Positions 1 to 10,729 are shown, numbered from the stretch's first letter. The stretch: DNA of 64,000 bases from Craspedostauros australis (GCA_026770025.1 JAMXDE010000018.1:1240001-1304000), one strand, 5' to 3'. Program-made: numbers and translations. Notes: a model not told the origin generated them from the sequence alone.

Positions 1-93
1 TCAACAACGCACCATTTAAAATTAAAACTAGACAGTGCATTCGGACGCTTGGCTATCGCTTATTCTGAATATCGAAGTTAAATTTGTATGGAC

Positions 94-847
94 AGTTGAA
101 GTTCATCAAAAGAACGGACTACTTTTCACTCAGTGTGTTCCTTGTCGCACCTTGAAATTATTTTGGCGCGAAATTTTGGCGCGAAAACTCCCACCAACAA
201 ATACGGAACAATCGCTCTTTTCCCTCCTTCTCCCACACTCATTCATGAATCACCACTGACTCAAACACTATCCGAAGTCAGTGGGATCAAGATACCCTGG
301 GAACTATGTGCTCTCCTGAACTATTGTAATGCAGCCAACCTGAATTCCGTTGTCAGCTAAACAACCTGACAACCTTGCATGACAACAGCCAAGAGATCCT
401 CCCTGCTTCAACACACGCAGGGAATCTTACATCAATTCCTGCGGCCTGACAACCTGTGTTCTCGACCCCAAACCTCAATCAAGGTGTCAAGGCTTAGTAC
501 TCGAACGTAGAACGACTACGATGAGATACTGGAGAAAGAGAGAAAGAGAGGACCCGTCCGCCTTCAGCACTGAACCTCTGAAGGTCAGTGCAGAGCCACA
601 CCATTCAGACCGACTATCGTTTCTTCATCCTACATCTCAAACTGATCAACTCACAATGCAGACTATTCAAATAACTAATAGCACAACTCAAGATCAGCAC
701 TACAACACTAATCTACTCCATTGTCACATACTACTAATCTCAAGACGGTCGCCACACGTTGACTTCACCATCAGATTCCTAGAATCTGGCAGTCAGCTAG
801 GCCATCCCTTCCGGATCGTGTCACAACAGCACACGAAAAATCCAACT
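94..847 (+). repeat. Left LTR of copia copy 1
   Basis: 754 bp, matching 8594-9347 at a constant offset of 8500. It carries two adjacent E2F-like sites at 161-187, a 7-bp stem-loop at 400-423 (TCCCTGC/GCAGGGA) and a perfect hairpin at 772-788 (CAGATTC, 3-nt loop, GAATCTG) near its 3' end. The internal region starts immediately after it with GGTAGCTGCGAG. Confidence 0.95.
161..187 (+). promoter_or_regulatory. Tandem E2F-like sites in left LTR
   Basis: TTTTGGCGCGAAA at 161-173 is followed directly by TTTTGGCGCGAAAA at 174-187. Each matches the E2F/DP consensus TTTSSCGC and its palindromic form. The same pair is at 8661-8687 in the right LTR, and a single site is present in the LTRs of the second copia. 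This suggests cell-cycle-linked transcription, but binding is inferred from the motif only. Confidence 0.5.
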
Positions 848-862
848 GGTAGCTGCGAGTGG
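847..862 (+). other. Probable primer-binding site of copia copy 1
   Basis: Directly at the LTR/internal junction the sequence reads TGGTAGCTGCGAGTGG. It begins with TGG, as expected for pairing with a tRNA 3' CCA. The same sequence sits at the junction of the second copia (20213-20228). I could not assign the primer tRNA from sequence alone. Confidence 0.6.
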
Positions 863-1325
863 TTTCACCAACGTTCACCAACTCTTCTGAGCACCTTCCT
901 CTGCTAACCGCTCGCAAGGTCTCTTTGAGACCAAGCCCCAAGGCTACGCTCGCAAACCGAGCAAACTGCAAGGACCCTCCGGTCCAAAGTGGACACCAAG
1001 CTCCACGGCTCGCAAACCGAGCAATACCAAGCGGACCCTCAGGTCCAAAGTGGACACTAAGCTCCACAGCTCGAAAACCGAGCATCTCGAGAGGACTATA
1101 AAGTCCAAACTGACGATACCCGATCATAACATCGGACCGCAGTAGCCTCTGCTCAAGCAAGCTCAACCGCGCCTGCAGACCAGGCGCCTGCCTTCTCTAA
1201 AGCCAGCATCGTACTTCAGTGCACAACTTCAAAACGAAGTGAAGTCGAAGCAAGAGCAGTAGAACGCAGAACAGATCGATCCCTTCGAAGTCAGAAGACC
1301 CCTCAAGGACCCGACACCGCCCATC
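848..1325 (+). other. Structured 5' leader with hairpin array
   Basis: The 478-nt untranslated leader holds about 60-nt imperfect repeats built from small stem-loops. GCTCG-loop-CGAGC occurs at 948-962, 1008-1022 and 1069-1083. GGACC/GGTCC-type stems lie between them, and GGTCTC-ttt-GAGACC lies just upstream near 918-932. The second copia leader has the same kinds of hairpins with compensating changes. Likely an RNA packaging, dimerisation or translation signal; that role is inferred. Confidence 0.55.
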
Positions 1326-4300
1326 ATGGCGGAAGGGGAACCCAACCCAACATTGGAAGAGCTGCAAGCACAGCTCGAGACAATTCGGACTGAAAACCTT
1401 CGCCTCCAAGAGGCAACGTTGACAGCCGAAGCCAACGCTGAAGCAGCAAACATGGCAGCAGCCGTCTCCCAAGCCGCAGCTGACGCCATCACGGACCCCA
1501 AGCCAAAAGGAAGGAAGCGTCCGGACGACGACAGCGATGACGACGACGAAGACCTCACCACCAAGCCAATCGTCCCCATCATGGGTGGAATGAGCCAGCA
1601 AGGTCGCAACTGGGTACCCTGGACAGCAGGCGAACCAAATGTGGATTGGACTGGCCTCAAGGAAGGGTCCCAAACTAGATGGACCCACGCCCAGCAGCAG
1701 AGAATCCTCCACAACGGAGCCGACTCTGCGAACCAAGCCAAGCGCGAAACTGGATTGACCGACAAGTTCAAGAAAGGTGGAAACATCCAGCAATTCATTC
1801 GGCTGGTACACAACCACATGAGCAAGACGGGACTTTTAACCATGGCATACATTGCCGACGACGCTGCAACCCCAACAATGGTATGCGTCCTCGACTCACC
1901 TGCCTCCTTCACCCTTGAAGACTCAATGAGGCATTTCGAAGCGTACCACGAGAAGTGGGACAACTACGACGTCCAAAACAACTGGGCAGCCGCCGCGTTC
2001 TTCCGCGACAGCCTTGACCCAGTTCTCGAAGATCAGCTCATGAACCGAATCGAAAGGAAGTATCACAATCACTTCCTAACCCTCTTCATCGAATTCATGA
2101 ATAGCATCACCGCCAACTCGTTGGACGAGCAAGACAAGATCGCCAAGGACATCCGTCAAGTCGACTGCTCTCAGTTCGCTGGTGAGAATGTCGGTGAAAT
2201 GGCTGTTAAGCTTCGCGCCCTCTGCAAGAGCCTCGATGACGCTGGTCGCTTCGACCTCCATCTGCTCCGTAACATCCTCGACGCCTTCCTCCAGGCAGGC
2301 GGCAAGTTCCTCTCCGGTGAACAATACCGACGTCCTCTTTATGTGATGAAGGATGATCTTGAGACTATCCTCAAGCGTCTCCCCATATTCACGTACCAAG
2401 AAGCTCTTCCAAAGCTCGCAGCCAAGGACCTCACTTGGATGGCAATCTGCAACAAAGCGCAGGCTTCGTACGACAACGAAGTACGTGGAGATCGTTGGCA
2501 CGCCATTAGACGCGTCAAGGACCGCAACGTCCCCAGGCAATCGTACTTCAACAACGTAGCCAAGCATCCAAAGGCAAACATCCTTGAGCAACACAAGGGT
2601 TTCGGAAGGAACAACGCGAAGAAGAAGAATCAACCAAGGAAGCCCAACAACAACAACGGCAATCGAAAACCGAACCAAGGTTGGGCATCCACGCCACCCA
2701 AAGCAGGTGAACCACAGCGCAAGCTTGTCTACGACAAGACGTTCATGTGGTGCGCGAAGTGTCGTCGTTGGCGTCTTTCGCATAACACCGAGAGCCATCA
2801 AGACAACTTCAAACCGAAAGGTAAAGGCAACAACAACGCCAAGCCTGACCACCTCGTCGTCGACATGGCCGCTTGGACCTGCTTAACAGCCACCGCTAGC
2901 CAAGACGAAAAGGAATGGTGGTCGTTTGTGTGGAACCTCTTCACCTCCTTCAACTACCTCAGCTGTGTGATCGGATCAATCCTTTCTTTCGTGAGCCTCC
3001 AAGTCTACACTCTCGGAGTCGAGCACGGGTGGTACGTCACGGCTACTAACGCCTGGATGATAATTGCCATCACGCTGCTCCTCCTTCACTCAAACGTGCC
3101 ACGAAGACACAGCCCCAACAGAGCTGTCGACGCCACTCAAACAATAACTCGAACCAAGTCCAAGAACAACATCCGCCGACCCATCTACTTCAATGAACCA
3201 GTGAAGCGCACTCTCTACGACGTGATGGCAGAGAACAGTAAGACAACTGATCCTGTGCCAATGCGAGCTCTCAATACTAGTCCGCCACGGAACGCGCAAT
3301 CAAAACATCGCCCTGCTCGGACCAAAACTCGCAAGCGCAACCAAAAACGTCACCATTGGAATAAGCCCAAAACACCGTTGGAGTACTCCAAATATGGCGC
3401 GAAACAAAACAATTCGCAAAATCCAATCACACGTACACGAAGTCGCACATCAACCCTCTCACGAAATCTCTGGAACATTTACCCAAAGCTTGGCATTGAC
3501 TTGGCTTGCGGCAAAAGTCAGACTCAACCCTGTGATACTGACGCTCCTGCACTTCTTTCTCTGCAAGGCCTCGCCTCCTTCTTCACTAATCGTCACGCTT
3601 TTGCATCTCCACAGAAGGCAGAAAACTGTCTCTCTCCCAACGCTCCATTCGAATTGGTGTGGGACAGTGGAGCTTCTATCTCTGTCACCAACGACCTCGA
3701 TGACTTCTGCACCACCCCAAGCCTTCCACCGAAACCAACCTTTCTGAGTGGATTCCTCAAGAAAATCCAAGTGAATGCGTTGGGAACGGTAGAATGGCAT
3801 GTGCTCGATGTGCGTGGAAGTCCACGCAAACTACGATTGCCCGCCTTCTATGTACCCTTGTCCAAAGTGAAGCTCATCAGCACTTCGAGTCTCCTCGAAG
3901 AATACCCTGGAGAAACAATCGTCTTTGATAATTCTTCATGCAAATTGAGCGGATTGGACGGGCACGAGGGTCGCAGCGCTGTCGTCGCCAACTACAAGAA
4001 GTCAACGAAACTACCAACTTCGGTTGGTTACAACTCGGACAACATCCACGACCTACCCAAAGCGCTCTCGTCAATTGTGTCAACCGTGTCAGACCACAAC
4101 GTCAACCTCACTCAACCGCAAAAGGAGCTTCTGCGCTGGCACTACCGCCTCGGGCACTTGTCCTTCAACAGAGTGAAATTCCTTCTACGTTCAGGTGTTC
4201 TCACTGGATCCGAAGCATCTCGAAAAATGCACACCGCAGCCGCCAAAGTCATCGACCTCCCTCTTTGTGCCGCATGCCAGTTTGGAAAGTTGCACCGGCG

Positions 4301-7300
4301 CCCTTCGCCAGGTATAACTCAACATGTCGTGCGTGACAAACAAGGTGTGTTGCGGACCGACCACTTGTTCCCAGGCCAACAAGTGTCAGTAGACCACTTC
4401 GTCGGACGAACACCAGGCCGCCTCTTTACAGGAAGAGGAAAAGGAGACCCAATTGATATGTATAAGGGCGGAGCTATCTTCGTTGACCACGCATCAAGCT
4501 ACATTCACGTGGAACCAGTAGCAGCACTGACTACACACGCTACTCTAGAAGCCAAGGAACGATTTGAGCTAATGTGTCGCGATGTCGGCGTGCCCGTGCG
4601 CTCTTACCTATCAGACAACGCAACCACCTTTACTTCACCCGAGTACACTCGACACCTCGAAGCCTTCCATCAAGTCCATCGATTCGCCGGAGTCGGAGCC
4701 CACCATCACAACGGCATAGCAGAGCGAAGCATCCGCACCATCGTGTCGATGGCCCGAACAATGATGATGCACCAAAGTATTCATTGGCCTGACATGTTTG
4801 ATGCACAGCTATGGCCTATGGCAGTGGTACACGCAGCTTACATTTACAATCGTGTGCCCAATCCAGCAACAGGACTAACTCCATACGATGTTCTTTCTCG
4901 TGTCCGACTTCCACTCAAACAGCTCCACAATCTACATGTATGGGGCAGCCCTGTGTATGTGCTCAACAAAGCACTCGCAGATGGACGCAAGATACCTCGA
5001 TGGGAACCAAGAGGAGAGCGATACGTCAACGTGGGTCTCTCTACAAAGCATGCTTCGACAGTGCCCTTGGTGCTCTCACCACGTACAGGATCCATCACAC
5101 CTCAATTCCATGTGGTGTTCGACGATTGGTTTGCTACTATAGCAACTGATCCCAAACACTTGCCGAACTACCAATCAGAAGAGTGGACACGTATGTTTGG
5201 TGATACAACCTTTCAGTATCCATTTGATGACGACGATGTAGAGGCTATGGAACAGGAAGAAACCCTCAACTCCGACCTCATAGACCATAATCGATTGAAG
5301 CGAAACGATGCGATCGAACCAAACGTTCCAACTTCGCCTCACATCCCCTCTCCATCCGCTGACAATCAAGGCGCAGAGGCACCATCGCTGCCTGCTCCAA
5401 AGCAGAAACCAATGATGCAAACGGACTCAGGCTTCACTAATAATAATGACTTCGCCCCTCCAATGTCAACTTCAGAGGGAGTGAATCAACCACTGTCGTC
5501 GACAGAGGGAGACTTCAGCTATCCTCCTGCAGCAAGTGAAGGCGAGGAACTCCAAGAGCGCCCCGCTTCACAAGAACTGCAATGGGAACCTTCTGACCAG
5601 CTCCCTGATCCGCTGAAGAAAGATCAGTCAGCTCAACCACCACTTCAACCCGTGTCCTCTATGCCAACATCAAATGTACCAGAGACCACGACCTCATCAC
5701 CAATTCCACCAGCGTCCACGATTACGCCCAAACGAGAACGAAGCACCAGGATTCGCAAAGAACCACAGCGGTTCACCTATGGACGCCTTGGAGGCAAGGC
5801 AGCATGGCTTGAAGACGACGATAGTGATGAGTACCTCCTCTGTGTTGCGACGGCTGCTGAAGAAGAAATTGAATCAGACGACGCCACATCTGACATACAT
5901 CCAGATTCGTATCCAATTCACGTATTCTCACGAGCTGTCATCGATTGTCTGAACACAATTGAGTTTCTGCAACGAAACGGCAGTGACCCTCTCTCTATCT
6001 ACCTCCACGATTTCAAGGTCAATTCACTATACCTACTGCGCCAACTCCGCCAACGCTACCGAACTCTCAACCCACAAGCTTCAGTCAACGACTTGCCAAG
6101 AATGGAGCCTGAGGAGTTTCAAGCGAACATGGTCGATTGGTGGCAACCGGAACCAGCAGACATGACGGAGGACGCCCCGTTCAACGTAACAGATCTATAC
6201 GAAGACTTCTTCTTGGATATGGAGCTCCACATCATGGAGGATCGCGAGTGCGAATTCCTCTTCGAGGAACAACAGAACGAAGTGACAGTCTACGCTGTGC
6301 GCAAGTTTCTTGGGATCATGAGCAAATACATGCTCACAGGAATCATGACCCCACACTTCGATGCACTCGACTTCGCAGCAAGCTCTCTTCGTGATCCAGC
6401 CGAATCCGACGACCTCGAAACACTGATGAACGAAGGGCACACTCCTCCAGAATGCGGACTCGGAGCAACAATGTTCAAGGCAAAGTTCCTCTCCATCTGG
6501 AATGCGATCGGACAGAGCCACAACTACAGGCTGGCATTCGAATCCTTGCGACAGCACACAAGCACCATTCGCCCAGGACCATGGCAGCAACCAAGCAAAT
6601 TTGAAGTTCAGCAATTCAACCTTGGAGTGCAAGAAGGAGGCACAGAGCCGATCCATCACGTACCCAACACGCGCGAGACTGACTTTCAAGCCATCCTCCA
6701 AAGCACCCTGACAGTTGATCCGAGCTACATCCTTGACACCAACAACTGCATCCCACAGAAGGATTGGGCCAACATCGAGCAACATGCATACTCCGTAAAC
6801 ATCATCGAGCCACAACCAGATGCCACCAACTTCCCAGCTTATGTTGACTGGCAACTCATGAGCTACTTCGCCACAGGCGCCGACCTCGACATCTCTGAGC
6901 GAACGGCAGCGTACAAGGCTTCCACCTCCGACCCAGACACACTCTCCTTCGACGAGGCCATCCGTGATAATAATAGAGACGCATGGATGCAAGCAGCGAA
7001 CAAGGAAATCCAAGATCTCACCGAAAAGGATACATGGGAGGAAGTCGACAAGAACACCGTGCCCTATGGAGAAAGAATCTACCCAGGTACGTGGGTCTTC
7101 CGCCGCAAACGCCTCCCCGACGGTACAATCAAGAAGTACAAGGGTCGATGGTGCTGCCGCGGCGATCTCATCCTCGAAGATGCTTCGACTTATGCGCCAG
7201 TCGTGGCATGGTCCTCCGTCCGCATCTTCCTGATCACATCCATCGTCCTGGGATGGGTCACAACATCAATCGACTTCACCAACGCCTTCGTCCAAGCCGA

Positions 7301-8513
7301 AATTCACAAGCCGGTGTTCCTCCATCTACCACGAGGATTCAAGTCAAGCAAGGGGTCGAACACCTGCCTTGTCCTCAGAAAGAGCCTATACGGCCTAACC
7401 ATCGCCCCTCGCCTGTGGTACGAGCACCTCATTCGAGCTCTCCTTGCCGAAGGATTCACAGCCTGCGACCAGGAGCAGTGCCTCTTCATCCGCGAAGGCA
7501 TCATGATAGTGCTCTACGTCGATGACGCCGGCATCGCATCCAAGACCAAGAAATTCGCAGACGACTTCATCCGCTCAATGCGAAACCGAGGATTCGAACT
7601 CACCCAAGAAGGAAGCTTCAACGAGTTCCTCGGCATCGAAGTCAACCGTGACCCACAAGCCGACTACATCCACTTGCGGCAGCCAGGGCTCATTCAAAAG
7701 GTGCTCGCGGCGACAGGCATGATGGAATGCGGCGGAGCCGACACACCCGCGGCCCAAACCGCACTTGGCAGGAACGAGCATGAGCCACCCATGGATGAAA
7801 ATTGGAACTACCGCTCCGTGGTGGGCATGCTACTCTACCTTACTACCAACACACGTCCAGACCTCGCATTCGCTGTCTCCCAAGTCGCTCGCTTCGGAAG
7901 CGACCCTCGTCGCTCACACGCAAAAGCGATTAAGCGAATTATGCGATACTTGAAGGCTACGCAGGACAAGGGCACCATCATACGCCCGACTGGACAACTG
8001 GACCTCACGTGCTTCGTTGACTCCGACTTCGCAGGACTCTACAGACAAGAGCCCGACCAGGATCGCACAGCGGTCAAGTCGCGTACCGGATACCTCATCA
8101 AACTGGGAGGATGTCCGCTCATCTGGAAGTCCAAGCTTCAAACGGAGATCGCGCTCTCTACAATGGAGGCTGAGTACGCTGCGCTTTCCCTAGCAATGCG
8201 CACCCTCATCCCGATTCAACAGCTCATCCGCCAGGTCATCGACAACGCTGGCACAGACATGCCCTTGCACACAAACCTTCAGTGCACTGTCTTCGAAGAC
8301 AACGAAGCATGCATCTCACTCGCCACCAATCACCAACCCACGGCTCGAACCAAACACTTCCTCACCAAGTGGCACTTCTTCTGGTATTGGGTCAAGGCTG
8401 GGTTCATCTGTGTACAACACATCCCGACAGGCGAGCAGCTGGCCGATGTCTTCACCAAGGGATCAATCGTCCAGACCTTTCGGTACCTGCGATTCCAAAT
8501 CATGGGATGGTAA
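1326..8513 (+). CDS. Copia Gag-Pol polyprotein
   Basis: One uninterrupted 2395-aa frame from an ATG about 480 nt after the left LTR. Gag is roughly the first 500 residues and ends in a C476-x2-C479-x6-H486-x4-H491 cluster instead of the usual CCHC knuckle. Two hydrophobic segments follow (about 544-566 and 576-592). The aspartic protease motif DSGAS is at 780-784. The GAG-pre-integrase region has HYRLGH and CAACQFGK. The integrase core has D1023, D1097 and E1133 (DD35E spacing). RT starts near 1875 with YVDD at 2064-2067. RNase H has a likely catalytic D near 2232 and EDNEA downstream. The protein is far longer than typical copia polyproteins because of a large acidic, proline-rich linker between integrase and RT. 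It drives reverse transcription and integration. Confidence 0.95.
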   Translation: MAEGEPNPTLEELQAQLETIRTENLRLQEATLTAEANAEAANMAAAVSQAAADAITDPKPKGRKRPDDDSDDDDEDLTTKPIVPIMGGMSQQGRNWVPWTAGEPNVDWTGLKEGSQTRWTHAQQQRILHNGADSANQAKRETGLTDKFKKGGNIQQFIRLVHNHMSKTGLLTMAYIADDAATPTMVCVLDSPASFTLEDSMRHFEAYHEKWDNYDVQNNWAAAAFFRDSLDPVLEDQLMNRIERKYHNHFLTLFIEFMNSITANSLDEQDKIAKDIRQVDCSQFAGENVGEMAVKLRALCKSLDDAGRFDLHLLRNILDAFLQAGGKFLSGEQYRRPLYVMKDDLETILKRLPIFTYQEALPKLAAKDLTWMAICNKAQASYDNEVRGDRWHAIRRVKDRNVPRQSYFNNVAKHPKANILEQHKGFGRNNAKKKNQPRKPNNNNGNRKPNQGWASTPPKAGEPQRKLVYDKTFMWCAKCRRWRLSHNTESHQDNFKPKGKGNNNAKPDHLVVDMAAWTCLTATASQDEKEWWSFVWNLFTSFNYLSCVIGSILSFVSLQVYTLGVEHGWYVTATNAWMIIAITLLLLHSNVPRRHSPNRAVDATQTITRTKSKNNIRRPIYFNEPVKRTLYDVMAENSKTTDPVPMRALNTSPPRNAQSKHRPARTKTRKRNQKRHHWNKPKTPLEYSKYGAKQNNSQNPITRTRSRTSTLSRNLWNIYPKLGIDLACGKSQTQPCDTDAPALLSLQGLASFFTNRHAFASPQKAENCLSPNAPFELVWDSGASISVTNDLDDFCTTPSLPPKPTFLSGFLKKIQVNALGTVEWHVLDVRGSPRKLRLPAFYVPLSKVKLISTSSLLEEYPGETIVFDNSSCKLSGLDGHEGRSAVVANYKKSTKLPTSVGYNSDNIHDLPKALSSIVSTVSDHNVNLTQPQKELLRWHYRLGHLSFNRVKFLLRSGVLTGSEASRKMHTAAAKVIDLPLCAACQFGKLHRRPSPGITQHVVRDKQGVLRTDHLFPGQQVSVDHFVGRTPGRLFTGRGKGDPIDMYKGGAIFVDHASSYIHVEPVAALTTHATLEAKERFELMCRDVGVPVRSYLSDNATTFTSPEYTRHLEAFHQVHRFAGVGAHHHNGIAERSIRTIVSMARTMMMHQSIHWPDMFDAQLWPMAVVHAAYIYNRVPNPATGLTPYDVLSRVRLPLKQLHNLHVWGSPVYVLNKALADGRKIPRWEPRGERYVNVGLSTKHASTVPLVLSPRTGSITPQFHVVFDDWFATIATDPKHLPNYQSEEWTRMFGDTTFQYPFDDDDVEAMEQEETLNSDLIDHNRLKRNDAIEPNVPTSPHIPSPSADNQGAEAPSLPAPKQKPMMQTDSGFTNNNDFAPPMSTSEGVNQPLSSTEGDFSYPPAASEGEELQERPASQELQWEPSDQLPDPLKKDQSAQPPLQPVSSMPTSNVPETTTSSPIPPASTITPKRERSTRIRKEPQRFTYGRLGGKAAWLEDDDSDEYLLCVATAAEEEIESDDATSDIHPDSYPIHVFSRAVIDCLNTIEFLQRNGSDPLSIYLHDFKVNSLYLLRQLRQRYRTLNPQASVNDLPRMEPEEFQANMVDWWQPEPADMTEDAPFNVTDLYEDFFLDMELHIMEDRECEFLFEEQQNEVTVYAVRKFLGIMSKYMLTGIMTPHFDALDFAASSLRDPAESDDLETLMNEGHTPPECGLGATMFKAKFLSIWNAIGQSHNYRLAFESLRQHTSTIRPGPWQQPSKFEVQQFNLGVQEGGTEPIHHVPNTRETDFQAILQSTLTVDPSYILDTNNCIPQKDWANIEQHAYSVNIIEPQPDATNFPAYVDWQLMSYFATGADLDISERTAAYKASTSDPDTLSFDEAIRDNNRDAWMQAANKEIQDLTEKDTWEEVDKNTVPYGERIYPGTWVFRRKRLPDGTIKKYKGRWCCRGDLILEDASTYAPVVAWSSVRIFLITSIVLGWVTTSIDFTNAFVQAEIHKPVFLHLPRGFKSSKGSNTCLVLRKSLYGLTIAPRLWYEHLIRALLAEGFTACDQEQCLFIREGIMIVLYVDDAGIASKTKKFADDFIRSMRNRGFELTQEGSFNEFLGIEVNRDPQADYIHLRQPGLIQKVLAATGMMECGGADTPAAQTALGRNEHEPPMDENWNYRSVVGMLLYLTTNTRPDLAFAVSQVARFGSDPRRSHAKAIKRIMRYLKATQDKGTIIRPTGQLDLTCFVDSDFAGLYRQEPDQDRTAVKSRTGYLIKLGGCPLIWKSKLQTEIALSTMEAEYAALSLAMRTLIPIQQLIRQVIDNAGTDMPLHTNLQCTVFEDNEACISLATNHQPTARTKHFLTKWHFFWYWVKAGFICVQHIPTGEQLADVFTKGSIVQTFRYLRFQIMGW

Positions 8514-8584
8514 GAGAAACATTCGCACATCAACCACGGATGAAGTTTTCACCGATGTCACGATTCTCACTGCGACTCAACACT

Positions 8585-8593
8585 GAGAGGGAG
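8585..8593 (+). other. Polypurine tract of copia copy 1
   Basis: GAGAGGGAG lies directly against the right LTR. The second copia has the identical nonamer at 27963-27971 in the same position. It would prime plus-strand DNA synthesis. Confidence 0.8.
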
Positions 8594-9347
8594 AGTTGAA
8601 GTTCATCTAAAGAACGGACTACTTTTCACTCAGTGTGTTCCTTGTCGCACCTTGAAATTATTTTGGCGCGAAATTTTGGCGCGAAAACTCCCACCAACAA
8701 ATACGGAACAATCGCTCTTTTCCCTCCTTCTCCCACACTCATTCATGAATCACCACTGACTCAAACACTATCCGAAGTCAGTGGGATCAAGATACCCTGG
8801 GAACTATGTGCTCTCCTGAACTATTGTAATGCAGCCAACCTGAATTCCGTTGTCAGCTAAACAACCTGACAACCTTGCATGACAACAGCCAAGAGATCCT
8901 CCCTGCTTCAACACACGCAGGGAATCTTACATCAATTCCTGCGGCCTGACAACCTGTGTTCTCGACCCCAAACCTCAATCAAGGTGTCAAGGCTTAGTAC
9001 TCGAACGTAGAACGACTACGATGAGATACTGGAGAAAGAGAGAAAGAGAGGACCCGTCCGCCTTCAGCACTGAACCTCTGAAGGTCAGTGCAGAGCCACA
9101 CCATTCAGACCGACTATCGTTTCTTCATCCTACATCTCAAACTGATCAACTCACAATGCAGACTATTCAAATAACTAATAGCACAACTCAAGATCAGCAC
9201 TACAACACTAATCTACTCCATTGTCACATACTACTAATCTCAAGACGGTCGCCACACGTTGACTTCACCATCAGATTCCTAGAATCTGGCAGTCAGCTAG
9301 GCCATCCCTTCCGGATCGTGTCACAACAGCACACGAAAAATCCAACT
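8594..9347 (+). repeat. Right LTR of copia copy 1
   Basis: Matches the left LTR over its full 754 bp with one visible substitution. The tandem E2F-like sites are at 8661-8687. TGGAC, the target duplication, follows immediately. Confidence 0.95.
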
Positions 9348-9897
9348 TGGACTTTATTTTTAATGTCCTTTTGGCTTGCTGTCAGTCAGGTGGTGGGTGC
9401 GAAAAATTCTCGATGGCACCATGCTGCCCTACCTTCAGCACCCATGATCATCATTATCATCCCTGGCATTTTCACAATCCGCGCACCACATTGGCTCCGC
9501 ACACCCCCCATCTATCCACTCCATGAAGGACAGAAAAATCTGGGCGCATTGGATATCTCAAAGGCCCCCTGCACTGAAACGCAGAATTTTCGAACACCCG
9601 ATTCCGACGCGGATGCCATTCGTATTTGGATCCGTATCTCGTCGATACGATCCTTGCAGCTCCTCCACATGCTCCCCATGCGTTCCCACATTCTCTGGCG
9701 ACACACTGATGTGTTCAGAATGGGTGGGGCGTTCATACCTCCAAAGGTACACCTCCATGTGATGATGTCATCATGCTGTTTTTCCGACACCCAAAAAATC
9801 CCTTTTGTGTGCATCCCAGGCTGCAGCCTCTTCCAGACCTTTGTTTTTTCTGGCGCTTCATGAACCGATCCCTGAGCTAATTTTGAACACATCTTGA

Positions 9898-10112
9898 ATG
9901 GGTGGCTTGGCGATCTGGGTGACTTGTGAATGGCACCCATCACCAGCGAAGTCACGTGATGTGTCCGCCGCCACCCACCAAAAAACTCTTGCCCTCCACT
10001 TGTTTCTTGCGGAGGGCACCTTCCAGGCCACCCCCGACCCTCAAACTTCGTGGGAGCCTTCATACCATCCTCTTGGATGCGTCTTGCCCATCAATAGTCG
10101 TTGGAATGGCCT
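9898..10112 (+). repeat. Diverged dispersed repeat, copy A
   Basis: Shares ordered blocks with 50566-50777: GGGTGG-TTGGC near the start, CCTCAAACTTCGT in the middle, and ATAGT-GTTGGAATG at the end. The second copy lies directly upstream of the non-LTR retrotransposon remnant. Possibly a fragment of the same retroelement family. Confidence 0.5.
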
Positions 10113-10729
10113 GTGCATTCCGGGCAGAGACCGTATCCAACGAGCAGATTTTGCTCGGAATCGTGTCGTGTGCGCGTGGGCCTGCCACGGCCCCAAATAA
10201 ACCAGGATGGCATCCCCCTCTCGCTCATCCACCAAACTTTACATGGCGGTTCCGCCTATGCGCTCAGATCTTGCACTGGACCGCTGGTTGTGACAGTGCC
10301 GTCGATGCCATTCGACAGCGCTTGAGGAGTTTTGTTGTGTTTCTCCATTGTCGTGTTGTTGTGTTGTGTTTGGTGTTCTCAAACAGTTTTTGCTGTTGGG
10401 GGCCATGGAAATTAACCACAAATCTACCGAATGCGCTCATCAATGGGAACACTGTGCGAGTCCCGAATTGCAAATCCATTCCACAACGACACAGCGGAGG
10501 CACAAAATCCTCCTCACAAAGTCGACAGAGGAAACACAGCGCATCTCAAACGAGTTCCTCCTGTTTCTCTGCTGCTTGTAGTCATAGCTTACACAGAATG
10601 TAGAATGACTGTGACCTTCCCACAAAGGAAAGAGTGGATGGTACAAGGCACCTTGTGACCATCCTCCTGTGTTGTCCATGCTGTTCTGTGGTGCGCTGCG
10701 CCGTGCTGCGCGTCGATGACTGGTGATGC

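Larger units (their letters stand above)
94..9347 (+). mobile_element. Complete Ty1/copia LTR retrotransposon (copy 1)
   Basis: A full-length copia element. Two 754-bp LTRs flank an internal region with a primer-binding site, a structured leader, one long gag-pol frame and a polypurine tract. The LTR ends form a short inverted repeat (AGTTG at the 5' end, CAACT at the 3' end). The flanking pentamer TGGAC at 89-93 recurs at 9348-9352 as the target-site duplication. The LTRs differ at one site I could see (A at 109, T at 8609). With the intact reading frame this indicates a recent and possibly still competent insertion. Domain order protease-integrase-RT-RNase H defines copia rather than gypsy. 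Confidence 0.95.

Noticed and set aside
133-360. 75-codon frame present in both LTRs of copia copy 1
   Set aside because: Conserved only because the LTRs are duplicated; no homology or start context.
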